Shown here piece after piece: positions 8,290 to 17,040 of a stretch of DNA of 64,000 nt (positions are counted from its first letter, which is position 1; each line of letters begins with the position of its first letter). This stretch comes from DAOUJI01 sp965224415. GTDB lineage: Bacteria; Chloroflexota; Dehalococcoidia; Lucifugimonadales; JAGWBF01. The notes beneath the pieces are model-generated. The model was not told where the DNA came from. It did not search any database and was given only the letters and a program-made list of their open reading frames with translations. The stretch spans positions 62,001-126,000 of the forward strand of contig CBDCZB010000002.1 of the NCBI GenBank assembly GCA_965224415.1. Reading direction: 5' to 3'. The translations under genes and the position numbers were made by a program.

Positions 8290-9483
8290 CTAATCCTCTT
8301 CGGCGTACACCTTCTGTGCGGCGGCGACCCCTGCCCCGTTGGCGACCTCGAAGCCCTCTTTGGGAAGGATTCTTTCCAGCGCCGAAAGCAACAAGAGGAC
8401 GTTGGCAGCCCGGGAGCCGTCCCCCATAAGCCCGATTCGTAGTATTTTTCCCGCAAGAGGCCCCAGCCCGCCGCCTATCTCGATGCCGTATTCTTCCAGT
8501 AGGATTCCGCGCACCCTGTTTACGTCCACGCCTTCCGGCGTCAGCACGGTGGTGAGGGGGTCCAGCCTGGCGTCCGGGTCAGCCAGGAGCTTCATACCAA
8601 GGGCTTCCATCCCTGCCCGGAAGGCCCTGGCGTTGAGAGCGTGGCGAGCAAACCTAGCCTCCAGACCCTCCTCCTGGACCATGCGAAGGGCTTCTCTCAG
8701 AGCGTAAACCATCGAGATGGGCGCCGTGTGGTGGTAGGCCCGGCGTTCGTCCCAGTAGGTCTCCAGGTCCGACAGGTTCAGGTAAAAGCTCTGGACGGGC
8801 CTGGTGCGCTCTTTCAACACCTGTTCCGCCCTGGGTCCCAGTGTCACCGGCGCCAGGCCCGGAGGCCCGCCAAGGCACTTCTGGGTGCCGCTGTGGCCGA
8901 CGTCTACGTCCCATTCGTCCAGGGCTACGTTTACTCCGCCGAGGCTGGTCACGGTGTCCGCTATGACCACCGCGTCGTATGCGTGGGCCAAGTCTGCAAC
9001 AGGTTTGAGAGAATTGAGCACGCCGGTGGAGGTCTCCCCGTGGACGATAGCCACGGCCTTCACTCTCTTATGCTTCTTCATCTCATCCTCAAGCCTCGAA
9101 AGGTCCGGCCCAATGGCCTTGCCCCATTCGTACTCCACCGAATGGACCTCGGCGCCGCAACGGTTGCCTATGTCCACCATGCGGTTTCCGAAGAAACCGT
9201 TGACGGCCACCACAGCCACGTCTCCAGGCTCCAAGATGTTGCAGAATGCGGCTTCCATTCCTGCGGAACCCGTGGCCGACACTGGGAACGTCAGCTTGTT
9301 GGAGGTCTTGAACACGTCCCTAAGGCTCTGCATGACGTCATCCATGACCTTCAGGAAGGCCCCGTCGAGGTGCCCTAGAAGGGGCATGGCCATGGCTTGC
9401 AACACCCGGGGATGGACGCTGCTGGGGCCCGGGCCCAACAGCAGACGCGGCGGCGGATAGAAGGGTTCCATTTGTTTATTCAC
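8290..9483 (-). CDS. PLP-dependent serine/alanine-glyoxylate aminotransferase
   Basis: 397-residue class V aminotransferase of the AGXT/SGAT family. LLLGPGPSSVHPRVL opens the protein, SATGSAGMEAA binds the cofactor phosphate, DTVTSLGG holds the PLP-ring aspartate, and HSGTQKCLGGPPG contains the Schiff-base lysine. It transfers an amino group from serine or alanine to glyoxylate, giving glycine. GTG at 9483 and ATG at 9471 are both possible starts; GAGGAG lies upstream. It stands close to the glcDEF genes on the opposite strand, so it may consume the glyoxylate they make, but that link is inferred. Confidence 0.88.
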   Translation of the reverse strand: MNKQMEPFYPPPRLLLGPGPSSVHPRVLQAMAMPLLGHLDGAFLKVMDDVMQSLRDVFKTSNKLTFPVSATGSAGMEAAFCNILEPGDVAVVAVNGFFGNRMVDIGNRCGAEVHSVEYEWGKAIGPDLSRLEDEMKKHKRVKAVAIVHGETSTGVLNSLKPVADLAHAYDAVVIADTVTSLGGVNVALDEWDVDVGHSGTQKCLGGPPGLAPVTLGPRAEQVLKERTRPVQSFYLNLSDLETYWDERRAYHHTAPISMVYALREALRMVQEEGLEARFARHALNARAFRAGMEALGMKLLADPDARLDPLTTVLTPEGVDVNRVRGILLEEYGIEIGGGLGPLAGKILRIGLMGDGSRAANVLLLLSALERILPKEGFEVANGAGVAAAQKVYAEED

Positions 9484-9574
9484 TATCGAACTGCTCCTCG
9501 GAAAACTCTCAAGTCAGACGGCGCCCGCACATTATAGCGCCAGGATGAAGCATTTCTCCCCATTCGGCCTGGAA

Positions 9575-11128
9575 TCATTTGGCCTTTATCGTTGCGATAG
9601 ACCGGGGAATGCGGTCCAGCAAGTCCCCCGCCAAGGCGCCCGTCTCGCCTATTTCCAGTCGCACCGCCTCCCCCGCCTCCCCGTGGATGTACACCCCGCA
9701 GCAAGCGGCGTCCTCCGGTGTAAGCCCTTGTGCCAGCAGCCCTCCGATAACACCGGTCAGCACGTCCCCTGTGCCCCCGCTGGCGAGGGCGGGATTGGCG
9801 AACGGGGCTATACGGCAAACGTCTCCCGGTGAAGCCACGGCAGTGTAGGCCCCTTTGAGAACCAGCGTAGTTCCCCACTTATTGGACCAGTCCCGCACAA
9901 TGGCTGTCCGGTCAGCTTGTACTTGGGCGACGGTGAGGCCGGTCAACGTAGCCATCTCCCCAGGGTGGGGAGTCAGCAGCAATGGGCCATTCGCCCTCTC
10001 CCACCAGTCCGGAATCTGGGACAGGCTGTTCAAGCCGTCTGCGTCGACAACTATAGGCATCGCCTGTCTATGGCCGTCCAAGAGAAGGCGGCCCATGAAC
10101 TCCACCAGTCCCGGAGACCTGCCAAACCCGCACCCCATTATCAGAGAGTCGTAGTCGCCGAGACGCTCTCTCAGGATGTTAGCTCCGTCGGGGTGAAAGC
10201 GTCCGTCGTCGTCGTCTGGAAGGGGCAGGTGTATAACCTCTGCCAGCTTGGAAGCAGCGATGGGGTATACGCTGCTAGGGGAAGCCAGGGTGACCAGTCC
10301 GGCGCCGCTCCGTGCGGCGGCCTGGGCCGCCAGATACGCAGCGCCGACGTAATTGCGGGAACCCGCCACTACAAGAGCATGACCGAAAGTCCCCTTGTGG
10401 CCTGAGGAGGGCCTGGCTGGAAGCCTTCCAGAAACCCAGCGAGCACTCAGCAGCTCCAGCGGGATATCTTCCGAAAGGCGGCTGGGAATCCCTAAATCCG
10501 CCACTTCCAGCTTCCCTCTGAAATCGGCGCCAGGGAAATTGTAGTGCCCTGTTTTCGGGAACCCGTAGGATATGGTCACGTCGGCTTTAGGACACGCCGG
10601 GTCCACCGCACCGGAGTCGGCGTCCATGCCCGTGGGCACGTCAAGGGCTACTACCTGCATCGAGGCACGACTTTCTCTGGTAGAGCGCAAAAGCAGCATG
10701 GCTTCCCTGACCAGCCCCTCAAGGGGCCGGGACCTGCCGATGCCCAGCACCGCGTCCAGGACGACGTCACACGACTGCAGGTCGCTCTTCAGACCGTCCA
10801 GGCTGGCTTCAGTGATGGGTCTTATCGAAACTCCCGCGCTCTTTGCCAAGGAAGTCTTGGGGTGCTCCTCCCGTGTAGTAGGTGTGTTCCAAGCCGTAAC
10901 GGACGCGCCCCAACTGGCCAGGCGTCGTGCCGCGACCAACCCGTCTCCGCCGTTGTTGCCTGGGCCTACCAGGACAACGATCGTACGTCCGGCGGCGCCC
11001 CCCGTCAGGTTGCGGGCGATGACAGCCGTAGCCAGACCAGCTTTCTCCATGAGGGAGTCCTTGGGGACGCCCTGAGCCTCACAGGCGTCCTCGATGCGGC
11101 GCATTTGTTCAGAGGTTACTATCTTCAC
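9575..11128 (-). CDS. nnr: Bifunctional NAD(P)HX epimerase / ADP-dependent dehydratase
   Basis: 517-residue fusion. Residues 1 to about 210 are a YjeF_N epimerase domain (GPGNNGGDG near residue 54), which interconverts R and S forms of hydrated NAD(P)H. The C-terminal part is the ribokinase-like dehydratase (TPHPGEMATLTG and ASGGTGDVLTGVIGG), which uses ADP to restore NAD(P)H. Together they repair damaged nicotinamide cofactor. The GTG start overlaps the acpS stop by four bases, a common gene pair in bacteria. Confidence 0.92.
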   Translation of the reverse strand: MKIVTSEQMRRIEDACEAQGVPKDSLMEKAGLATAVIARNLTGGAAGRTIVVLVGPGNNGGDGLVAARRLASWGASVTAWNTPTTREEHPKTSLAKSAGVSIRPITEASLDGLKSDLQSCDVVLDAVLGIGRSRPLEGLVREAMLLLRSTRESRASMQVVALDVPTGMDADSGAVDPACPKADVTISYGFPKTGHYNFPGADFRGKLEVADLGIPSRLSEDIPLELLSARWVSGRLPARPSSGHKGTFGHALVVAGSRNYVGAAYLAAQAAARSGAGLVTLASPSSVYPIAASKLAEVIHLPLPDDDDGRFHPDGANILRERLGDYDSLIMGCGFGRSPGLVEFMGRLLLDGHRQAMPIVVDADGLNSLSQIPDWWERANGPLLLTPHPGEMATLTGLTVAQVQADRTAIVRDWSNKWGTTLVLKGAYTAVASPGDVCRIAPFANPALASGGTGDVLTGVIGGLLAQGLTPEDAACCGVYIHGEAGEAVRLEIGETGALAGDLLDRIPRSIATIKAK

Positions 11129-11532
11129 AGGCCCGTCGCGGCCGGTCTTAGCGGGGACTCAATCTCCCCGTCGATGTGGGCTATGACGAAAGCTACGGCA
11201 TACTCCCTGGAGTGGGAAATGGACAGGGACATCTCCTGAAGCCCCAGCCTTTCGGCGCGAGCCAACGCCCTGCCGTGGAGCTTGATGGAAGGCGCGCCAG
11301 CGCGGTTCCTGACCACCTCAATGTCCTTCCACCCCACCCCGCGCACGCCGGTGCCCAGGGACTTCATGGTCGCTTCCTTGGCGGCGAACCGGGCAGCCAA
11401 GTTGGGCGCTCTTCCTCGGCAGTATTCGATCTCCGACGGCGTGTATATGCGGTTAAGGAACCTCTGGCCGTACCTCTCGTGGACTCCCTTGATGCGCCAT
11501 ATCTCTATGATGTCTATGCCTGTGCTGATCAT
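11125..11532 (-). CDS. acpS: Holo-[acyl-carrier-protein] synthase
   Basis: About 135 residues from the ATG at 11532 (an upstream in-frame start at 11553 adds seven residues). Shows the AcpS signatures STGIDIIEIWRI at the start and RFAAKEATMKSLGTG in the middle, which bind Mg and CoA. It transfers 4'-phosphopantetheine from CoA to acyl carrier protein for fatty acid synthesis. It overlaps nnr by four bases and is divergent from folD. Confidence 0.92.
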   Translation of the reverse strand: MISTGIDIIEIWRIKGVHERYGQRFLNRIYTPSEIEYCRGRAPNLAARFAAKEATMKSLGTGVRGVGWKDIEVVRNRAGAPSIKLHGRALARAERLGLQEMSLSISHSREYAVAFVIAHIDGEIESPLRPAATGL

Positions 11533-11653
11533 CCCACGGGGCCTTTGGTACACGTCTCAAGCCAAGTTAGGGTATTATAGATACGCCCGACGCTGGGTGT
11601 CCAACAGGTTTGGGGCGCTGTTCAAGCAAGCGACATCGGAAGAATGAGGGTTG

Positions 11654-12541
11654 ATGGCCAAGATTCTGGACGGAAAAGCAACCTCGGCAGAGATTCGCGG
11701 CGAGGTTGCCCAAGAAGTGGCCGAGATGGGCCGCAAGGACGGAGTTGTCCCAGGACTTGCGGCCATTCTCGTCGGCGAAGACCCTGCGTCCGCCGTATAC
11801 GTCAGGAACAAGGAAAAGGCCTGCGACGAGGTGGGCATATACACCGAGACCTTCCAGCTTCCCAGCGACACGGCCCAAGGGGAGTTGTTAGAGTTGGTGT
11901 GCTCCCTTAACGGGAACCCCAGGTTCCACGGCATACTTCTACAGCTGCCCCTTCCGGAGCACATCGACGAAAACTTCACTCTGGCCCACATCAGTCCCGA
12001 CAAGGACGTGGACTCAATCCATCCTATGAACCTGGGCAAGCTGGCGTTGGGAGAATACGATTTCATGCCCGCCACTCCCGGGGGCGTTCAGCAGTTGCTG
12101 CTGCGCAACGGGTACGACCCCTCTGGGCGTCACGTGGTGATATGCGGACGCAGCAACATCGTCGGCAAACCCCTGGCGATGGCGCTTATGCAAAAGATGG
12201 AAGGCGCCAACGCCACCGTCACCGTATGCCACACAGCCACGCGCGACCTGGCCGTAATAACCAGCCAAGCCGACATTCTAGTGGCCGCTACCGGAGTTCC
12301 CCATTCCATCACACGGGAAATGGTCAGGGAAGGGGCCGTTGTGGTGGACGTGGGAGTGAACAGAATCAGCGACCCATCGCGAAAGTCAGGCTCCCGGTTG
12401 GTGGGGGACGTGGACTTCGAAGCCGTCTACGACAAGGTGGAGGCCATCAGCCCCGTGCCGGGGGGAGTGGGGCCTATGACCATCGCCATGCTGCTGGTGA
12501 ACACCGTCACAGCAGCCAAGCTGGCTATACGCAACGGGTAA
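11654..12541 (+). CDS. folD: Methylenetetrahydrofolate dehydrogenase / cyclohydrolase
   Basis: 295-residue FolD. The catalytic lysine lies in YVRNKEKACDEVGI, and the family motifs LQLPLPEHIDE, DKDVDSIHPMNLGKL, ATPGGVQQLL, CGRSNIVGKPLA and PVPGGVGPMTIAMLL are all present. It interconverts 5,10-methylene- and 10-formyl-tetrahydrofolate using NADP. ATG at 11654 follows GAGGG closely; TTG 11651 is the alternative. Monocistronic, convergent with the PAC2 gene. Confidence 0.95.
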   Translation: MAKILDGKATSAEIRGEVAQEVAEMGRKDGVVPGLAAILVGEDPASAVYVRNKEKACDEVGIYTETFQLPSDTAQGELLELVCSLNGNPRFHGILLQLPLPEHIDENFTLAHISPDKDVDSIHPMNLGKLALGEYDFMPATPGGVQQLLLRNGYDPSGRHVVICGRSNIVGKPLAMALMQKMEGANATVTVCHTATRDLAVITSQADILVAATGVPHSITREMVREGAVVVDVGVNRISDPSRKSGSRLVGDVDFEAVYDKVEAISPVPGGVGPMTIAMLLVNTVTAAKLAIRNG

Positions 12542-12567
12542 ACCGGGAACGTCCGTTCATGGCGTCC

Positions 12568-13521
12568 CTAAGGTTCCTCCCCTGTGTGTTCCGAGGCATT
12601 GCGGAGTATGTCGTCGAGGGCGCGGTCTAGTCCGGGAGCCAACTCCACGGGCTCTACGTAGGGCGTGTGGTGGAAGTCAGCCTTGGCCCGTTCCAGAGCT
12701 TGCCTGGCTGAGGTGTTGGTTGACGCGATGCGTTCCAGCGTCGCCTGCAGCTCTTGTGACTCCGCTTCACCCTTCTCCCGCAGGTCCGACAGGTCTATGT
12801 CCATTCCCAGCAGCGCCCTTATTCTGCGCAGAATGTCGTAGAAAGACCTATGGTCCCGGGATATTCCCACAGGCCCGTTGTTGTTAGTAATGAACGAGAA
12901 CATCGGAGCCATGGCCCCGAACCTTATCATGTTGATTTCCGGGTAGTGGTAATGGGCCATCGACACCAGCCCCATGCCTATGGTGGGACCGGCCTTGCGG
13001 TCGGAGCCATAGCTCGAAAACCGCACCGAATACTTCTCCAACTCTTCTTTCATTTCCGGCTGGCTGTAGGAGCAGTTCACGCTTCGTTCTATCTCCGGCG
13101 GCGCCGGCCCATTGTATCCTTCCACCACCACGACCTTTCCCAGCTCCAGTTCCTTGGCTATGCCGAAGAACGCTTCGGAGTACATGTCCAATCGGAACCA
13201 CGGCTCTTCACCCTGGAAGATTATCAACCCGTTTCCGGCGTCGTAGACGGAGTTGTCCCTGGTGATTGCGCGGCTGGGAAGTCCCTGATCGAAAGCCGCC
13301 CCGGGCCTGAAGGCGTCGTGAGTGCCGGGGACCTGAAAGGGATAGCAGGTCATGGTGATTTCCCGGGTGAAGCCGCCGATTCTCTTGGCGTTGAATTTGC
13401 TTATGAGGTACTCGGGCAGGCCACTGGATATTTCTCCGCCGTCGGACCATTGGGGTTTCCATCCGGCAATCATGTACGAGGCATGGGGTTTAGAGTCGAG
13501 GGTAAGCAGGTCCGAGGACAT
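12568..13521 (-). CDS. PAC2-family protein (COG1938-like)
   Basis: 317 residues resembling the PAC2 / proteasome-assembly-chaperone superfamily: the N-terminal SYMIAGWKPQWSDGG and the following SGLPEYLISKF pattern match the start of these proteins, which in archaea and actinobacteria are annotated as ATP-grasp-related or PAC2. The C-terminus is helical and acidic. Bacterial function is not established. It lies between folD and the tRNA-Ala gene and is probably the last chromosomal protein gene before the integrated element. Confidence 0.7.
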   Translation of the reverse strand: MSSDLLTLDSKPHASYMIAGWKPQWSDGGEISSGLPEYLISKFNAKRIGGFTREITMTCYPFQVPGTHDAFRPGAAFDQGLPSRAITRDNSVYDAGNGLIIFQGEEPWFRLDMYSEAFFGIAKELELGKVVVVEGYNGPAPPEIERSVNCSYSQPEMKEELEKYSVRFSSYGSDRKAGPTIGMGLVSMAHYHYPEINMIRFGAMAPMFSFITNNNGPVGISRDHRSFYDILRRIRALLGMDIDLSDLREKGEAESQELQATLERIASTNTSARQALERAKADFHHTPYVEPVELAPGLDRALDDILRNASEHTGEEP

Positions 13522-13682
13522 AGCACCACCGCCTCCCGATTGATCCCTGGGGCCGCCGACGCAGGACCCCGTGTGTGGGTCACGGCACCCCCGGCCCTAT
13601 CTCTTGGCCATTATAACATCGCGGTGGCCGACGGGTTTGACGATAGCCTCGACCAAGTCATAGGGTTATAATTGGCTTCTGT

Positions 13683-13757
13683 GGGGCTGTAGCTCAGGGG
13701 GAGAGCGCCTGCTTTGCACGCAGGAGGCCAGGGGTTCGAATCCCCTCAGCTCCACCA
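13683..13757 (+). tRNA. tRNA-Ala (anticodon TGC)
   Basis: 75 bases including an encoded CCA. The acceptor stem GGGGCTG pairs with CAGCTCC and contains the G3-U70 wobble that identifies alanine tRNAs. D stem GCTC/GAGC, anticodon stem CCTGC/GCAGG with loop TTTGCAC, and T stem AGGGG/CCCCT with loop TTCGAAT are all intact. Its 3' part is overlapped in antisense by the end of a serine recombinase gene, marking the integration junction. Confidence 0.97.
13694..13757. other. Likely attachment site: tRNA-Ala 3' region overlapping the recombinase 3' end
   Basis: The recombinase stop codon and its last about 20 codons are read from the complementary strand of tRNA-Ala, so the chromosome-element junction (attL) must lie in or just after the tRNA 3' end near 13,740-13,760. 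The tRNA remains complete, as expected if the element restores it. No second copy of the T-arm/acceptor sequence was seen elsewhere in the window; attR should lie beyond 64,000. Confidence 0.65.
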
Positions 13758-15337
13758 GGTAAGACCGAATTCATAACACGCCCGTTGAGGGCGATTTCTG
13801 CTGTGTCCGCTCCCCGCATCGGGCTGTCATCCGGCGTGGGTATGGCGTAGACGATTGTGGCCCTGCCGGGCCTGACCGCGACCTGCTTGACGAAGGAGTG
13901 AACGAAGGCTCTGGTCTCGGTGAGTTCGCTGGTCTTGAGGAACTCGCTCATGTCGGCGGCGAAGGTTGCGATGGCGTCGGCGCTGTCCAGGAGCTGCCGC
14001 CGGTCCCTCAGCACTGCCCTCGCCTCATCTGCGGCGACCTCCAGCTTCTCCTTGCGTTCTCGGAGTTCCACGATGAGGTCCGAAGCCTCGGCCACGTCTA
14101 CGCTGTCGCTCTTCGCAATAAAGTGCCAGACTCGGCCCAGTTGCTTGTTCACGTCCTCAAGCTCCCTGTCGATGCTCTCCAACGTCTGCCGCTGTTCGCT
14201 GGCCACCCCGTCCATCTCCTCGTCCACGATCTTCACTAGGTCCCTGATGTTGGACTCGGTGAGGATGTTGGCGCGAAGCTCGTCGACGATGATCTTCTCG
14301 AACTTCTTGGCGTTGAGCCTGGGGGTCTTGCAGGCGCCCTTGCCTCTCTTGAGGAGGGAGTGGCAAATGTAGTAGGTGTACCTGCCGCTCTTGGCCTCGG
14401 CGGCGGTCATGGCCTTGCCACAGGTCTCGCACTTGGCGATGCCGCTGAGCAGGTAGGGGCTGGAGATGCGGCGGGGGTTCACCTTCTTCGGGGCGCGGGA
14501 CTCCATCATCCTGGCGATGCGCCGGAACTCCTCCTCGGAGATGATGGCAGGATGCGCGTCCTCGACGCGGACGGGGGGCTGTCCGTCCTTGGCGTTGGCT
14601 CCCCAGACCACGGTCCCGGCGTATGCCTCGTTGGTGAGGACGAAGTGGACGGTGGTCTTGAGCCACTTCTTGCCTTTGGATGTGGGGATGCCCTCGGCGT
14701 TGAGGGTCTTGGCGATGTCGAGGGTGCTCCTGCCCTGGAGGGCCATGTCGAAGATGCGCCGGACCAGGGCATCGGCGGGCGGACTCAGCTCCAGCTTGGG
14801 GCGCTTCTTGGCCCCGTCCTGGACGTGAACGCGCCTGTAGCCGTAGGGTGCGTAGGTGGTCATCCAGAATCCCCTGGACGCAGCCTCCCGCATCCCCCGG
14901 ACGACTTCCTGCGCCAAATTCTCCGAGTAGAATTCGTCCACGCTCTCGATGATGGCTTCAAGGAGCCTGCCGGTGGCGGTGTCTTCGGCGTGCTCGGTGA
15001 TGGAGACGACGCGGATGCCTCGCCTGCGGAGCATGGACTTGAAGGCGACGGCGTGCTCGCGCTTTCTGGTGAAGCGACTGAATTTCCAGACCAAAATCTC
15101 CTTGAACGGGGCCTCGGGCTTTCCGGCCTCGTCCAGCATCTTCTGGAACTGGGGCCGGTCGGCGATGCGCCCGCTCTCGGCCTCGTCCACGTACTCGCGC
15201 ACCACCAGGTAGCCGTTCTTCTCAGCGTAGTCCCTGAGCGCCCGTAGCTGGGCGGCCACGGACAGGTCCACGTCCTGGCGGTCGCTGGAGACCCTGGCGT
15301 AGAGGGCCACGGGGATCATGTCGAGTTTGTCAGTCAT
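13694..15337 (-). CDS. Large serine recombinase (integrase)
   Basis: About 547 residues. The N-terminal resolvase domain has the nucleophilic serine in ALYARVSSDRQDVD and the arginine-rich FSRFTRKREHAV segment. A recombinase domain follows (YGYRRVHV, GIPTSKGKKWLKTTVH), then a zinc ribbon (CETCGKAM and a distal GACK) and a coiled coil (about residues 370-450). It catalyses site-specific integration and excision. ATG at 15337 is preferred because GGAAGGAG is six bases upstream; 15343 is the alternative. Its C-terminus, EGIRTPGLLRAKQALSP, is antisense tRNA-Ala, so this end depends on the integration site. A diverged copy starts at 63788 on the other strand. Confidence 0.93.
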   Translation of the reverse strand: MTDKLDMIPVALYARVSSDRQDVDLSVAAQLRALRDYAEKNGYLVVREYVDEAESGRIADRPQFQKMLDEAGKPEAPFKEILVWKFSRFTRKREHAVAFKSMLRRRGIRVVSITEHAEDTATGRLLEAIIESVDEFYSENLAQEVVRGMREAASRGFWMTTYAPYGYRRVHVQDGAKKRPKLELSPPADALVRRIFDMALQGRSTLDIAKTLNAEGIPTSKGKKWLKTTVHFVLTNEAYAGTVVWGANAKDGQPPVRVEDAHPAIISEEEFRRIARMMESRAPKKVNPRRISSPYLLSGIAKCETCGKAMTAAEAKSGRYTYYICHSLLKRGKGACKTPRLNAKKFEKIIVDELRANILTESNIRDLVKIVDEEMDGVASEQRQTLESIDRELEDVNKQLGRVWHFIAKSDSVDVAEASDLIVELRERKEKLEVAADEARAVLRDRRQLLDSADAIATFAADMSEFLKTSELTETRAFVHSFVKQVAVRPGRATIVYAIPTPDDSPMRGADTAEIALNGRVMNSVLPGGAEGIRTPGLLRAKQALSP

Positions 15338-15563
15338 TGTCATCTCCTTCCGGTGTTTCGTTCCGTCCAGCCCGTCTCGACCGGCGTCGCTGCATCCGTT
15401 CCTTGATCCGCCACTCCCGCTCTTCCATGTAGAGGCGGATGGCCTCGCGCAGAAGTTCGCTCACGGTGCGGTCTTCTTCCCCGACCACCTCACGCAGGTG
15501 TTGAGCCATCTCCGGGGGCAGGGAGAAGGTAATGGTGTCGGTGTTCCTGGGCTTGACGGGCAT
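15330..15563 (-). CDS. Ribbon-helix-helix DNA-binding protein
   Basis: 77 residues from the ATG at 15563 (10 longer from an upstream start at 15593). The strand TDTITFSLPPEM and helices (HLREVV, TVSELLREAIRLYMEERE) fit a MetJ/Arc fold. The C-terminus is strongly basic. It overlaps the recombinase start by a few bases, so the two are coupled; a role as recombination directionality factor or operon regulator is possible but inferred only from position. Confidence 0.75.
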   Translation of the reverse strand: MPVKPRNTDTITFSLPPEMAQHLREVVGEEDRTVSELLREAIRLYMEEREWRIKERMQRRRSRRAGRNETPEGDDND

Positions 15564-15634
15564 CGTCTCTCTTTTTGCCTGCAATAGTAGCACGTAGTCT
15601 TACTCTTTATCATCGCGCACCTGCACTCTCTGCG

Positions 15635-16600
15635 TCAACGGGCCGCGACCATAGCCAAGTCCGCCAGCCGCTCGAAGGAGTCGTTGGTCAGCTGGAGCCG
15701 AAGGACTGCCCGGTCCCGGTAGGGCACGGCGACGAGGGCGATCTTGGCCAGCTTTCCGCTCCAGACGACGGGCCTTGCGGCCACGGCCATGTCGGCCGGG
15801 CCTGCGCCGTTGCGTCCGGGCTCATGCTCGGCGTAGGCCGCCCTGCCGGTGAGAAGGACGTGGTGAGCCAGGGAGCCTGAGGAGATGGACTTTCCCTTGC
15901 GGGGCCTGCCGCCGCGCTCCCCGCACAGAAGGCGGCCGTCCCTCGCCCCGAACCCCGGAGTCCGGGCCACCACGGAGGCCATGAACCGCGAGGGAGGGGG
16001 TTGCCCGTCCCAGCCTGCGATCTCGCCCGCCTCCTCCCGCTCGTACAGGATCGCCATCAGCGGCTGGCGGCGCATCACCTCGGCCAATCGCAGCGTGGCC
16101 GTGGCGTAGGAGCAGCCGTACTGCTTCTGAAGGGCGAGCACATCGAAGCCGGACGCCCTGGCGAAGAGAGAGAAGGTCTCCGGCTGGAGCATCACGGCGG
16201 CGGCGAAACGGTTCGCCTCAACGCATACCGTCCTGGGCGGCGGGGTGTCGGCGTGGAGGTCGCAGAGGGTCTCGTGGACGATCTCGTAGGTCTCGTGCAG
16301 CACGGTATGGACCGTCGCTCCCTCGGACTGGTCCTTCAGGTAGCGGATGTCGTAGCCGCCGTGGGGCGAGGTGTAGTGGACTCCCCGCATCCCGCCGGGC
16401 AGGTGGCCCGCCTCGGACACCTCGCCGAATCCCGCCTCCCGGAGCAGCGTCTTCAGTTCATTCATCGCAGGGCGTAGGGAGACGCCGAAGAAGCGCACGA
16501 ACTCCCCCGCCATGCTCTCCGGGCCGATCCTCATCCGGCAGGACCCCTCGTCCACACCCTCCAGCAGCTTGCGGCAGAAGCCGTCCCTTGTGGTCGTCAT
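15635..16600 (-). CDS. ImmA/IrrE-family (DUF955) metallopeptidase-like protein
   Basis: 321 residues. The region about 95-140 matches the ImmA/IrrE core: LHETYEIVHE at 101-110 in place of the classic H-E-x-x-H, and VEANRFAAAVMLQP near 127-140 supplying the third ligand glutamate. ImmA proteins cleave the repressor encoded beside them to induce mobile elements, as in ICEBs1. Here the second zinc histidine is Glu106, so either the zinc site is altered or the protein is non-catalytic. The upstream XRE gene overlaps by four bases, giving the expected repressor-antirepressor pair. Confidence 0.75.
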   Translation of the reverse strand: MTTTRDGFCRKLLEGVDEGSCRMRIGPESMAGEFVRFFGVSLRPAMNELKTLLREAGFGEVSEAGHLPGGMRGVHYTSPHGGYDIRYLKDQSEGATVHTVLHETYEIVHETLCDLHADTPPPRTVCVEANRFAAAVMLQPETFSLFARASGFDVLALQKQYGCSYATATLRLAEVMRRQPLMAILYEREEAGEIAGWDGQPPPSRFMASVVARTPGFGARDGRLLCGERGGRPRKGKSISSGSLAHHVLLTGRAAYAEHEPGRNGAGPADMAVAARPVVWSGKLAKIALVAVPYRDRAVLRLQLTNDSFERLADLAMVAAR

Positions 16601-17007
16601 GAGAGGAGCCTCTTGCCGCTGAAGCGTTCGTACATCTCGACGATGAAGCGCTTGGACTCCAGGGAGAGGGGGCCGGAGGGGAGGGCGCCGAAGCGGAAGA
16701 CGGGGTCGGCCAGGACGTACTGGAAGGCCCGCTCGATCTCCAGGGGCTCGTCTGAGGGGTCGCCGTCCGCCTCGTTGTCCAGGTAGCCCGCCCGTTCCAT
16801 GAGGACGTGGATGTCCACGCTATAGAGGGCGGCGAGGCGCTTGAGCAGGTTGGTTCCCGGGCGGCGTTCCCCCTTCTCGATCTCCGAGAGGTAGGAGTTG
16901 GAGATGCCGGTGACGCGGCGCACCTCCCGCAGGCTCATGTCGCCCCTGAGCCGTCTGAGCAGCGGCCCTATCTCCAGGTCGTGGTAGCCGGTGTCCTCGT
17001 CGCTCAT
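16597..17007 (-). CDS. XRE-family repressor (partner of ImmA-like protein)
   Basis: 136 residues with an N-terminal helix-turn-helix (LRRLRGDMSLREVRRVTGI, then SNSYLSEIEKGERRPG) typical of XRE/Cro repressors. The C-terminal half may be the segment recognised by the adjacent ImmA-like protein. The ATG at 17007 is 4-overlapping with the next gene downstream. It is divergent from the HTH cluster that begins at 17277, so it likely controls both directions from the 17,030-17,180 region. Confidence 0.85.
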   Translation of the reverse strand: MSDEDTGYHDLEIGPLLRRLRGDMSLREVRRVTGISNSYLSEIEKGERRPGTNLLKRLAALYSVDIHVLMERAGYLDNEADGDPSDEPLEIERAFQYVLADPVFRFGALPSGPLSLESKRFIVEMYERFSGKRLLS

Positions 17008-17040
17008 TGCCCCTGGTGCGCTCCTTTCGTCCTAATACAG

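Noticed and set aside
15635..16600. Classical catalytic ImmA assignment
   Set aside because: The H-E-x-x-H motif is not complete (H-E-T-Y-E), so I call it ImmA-like only.
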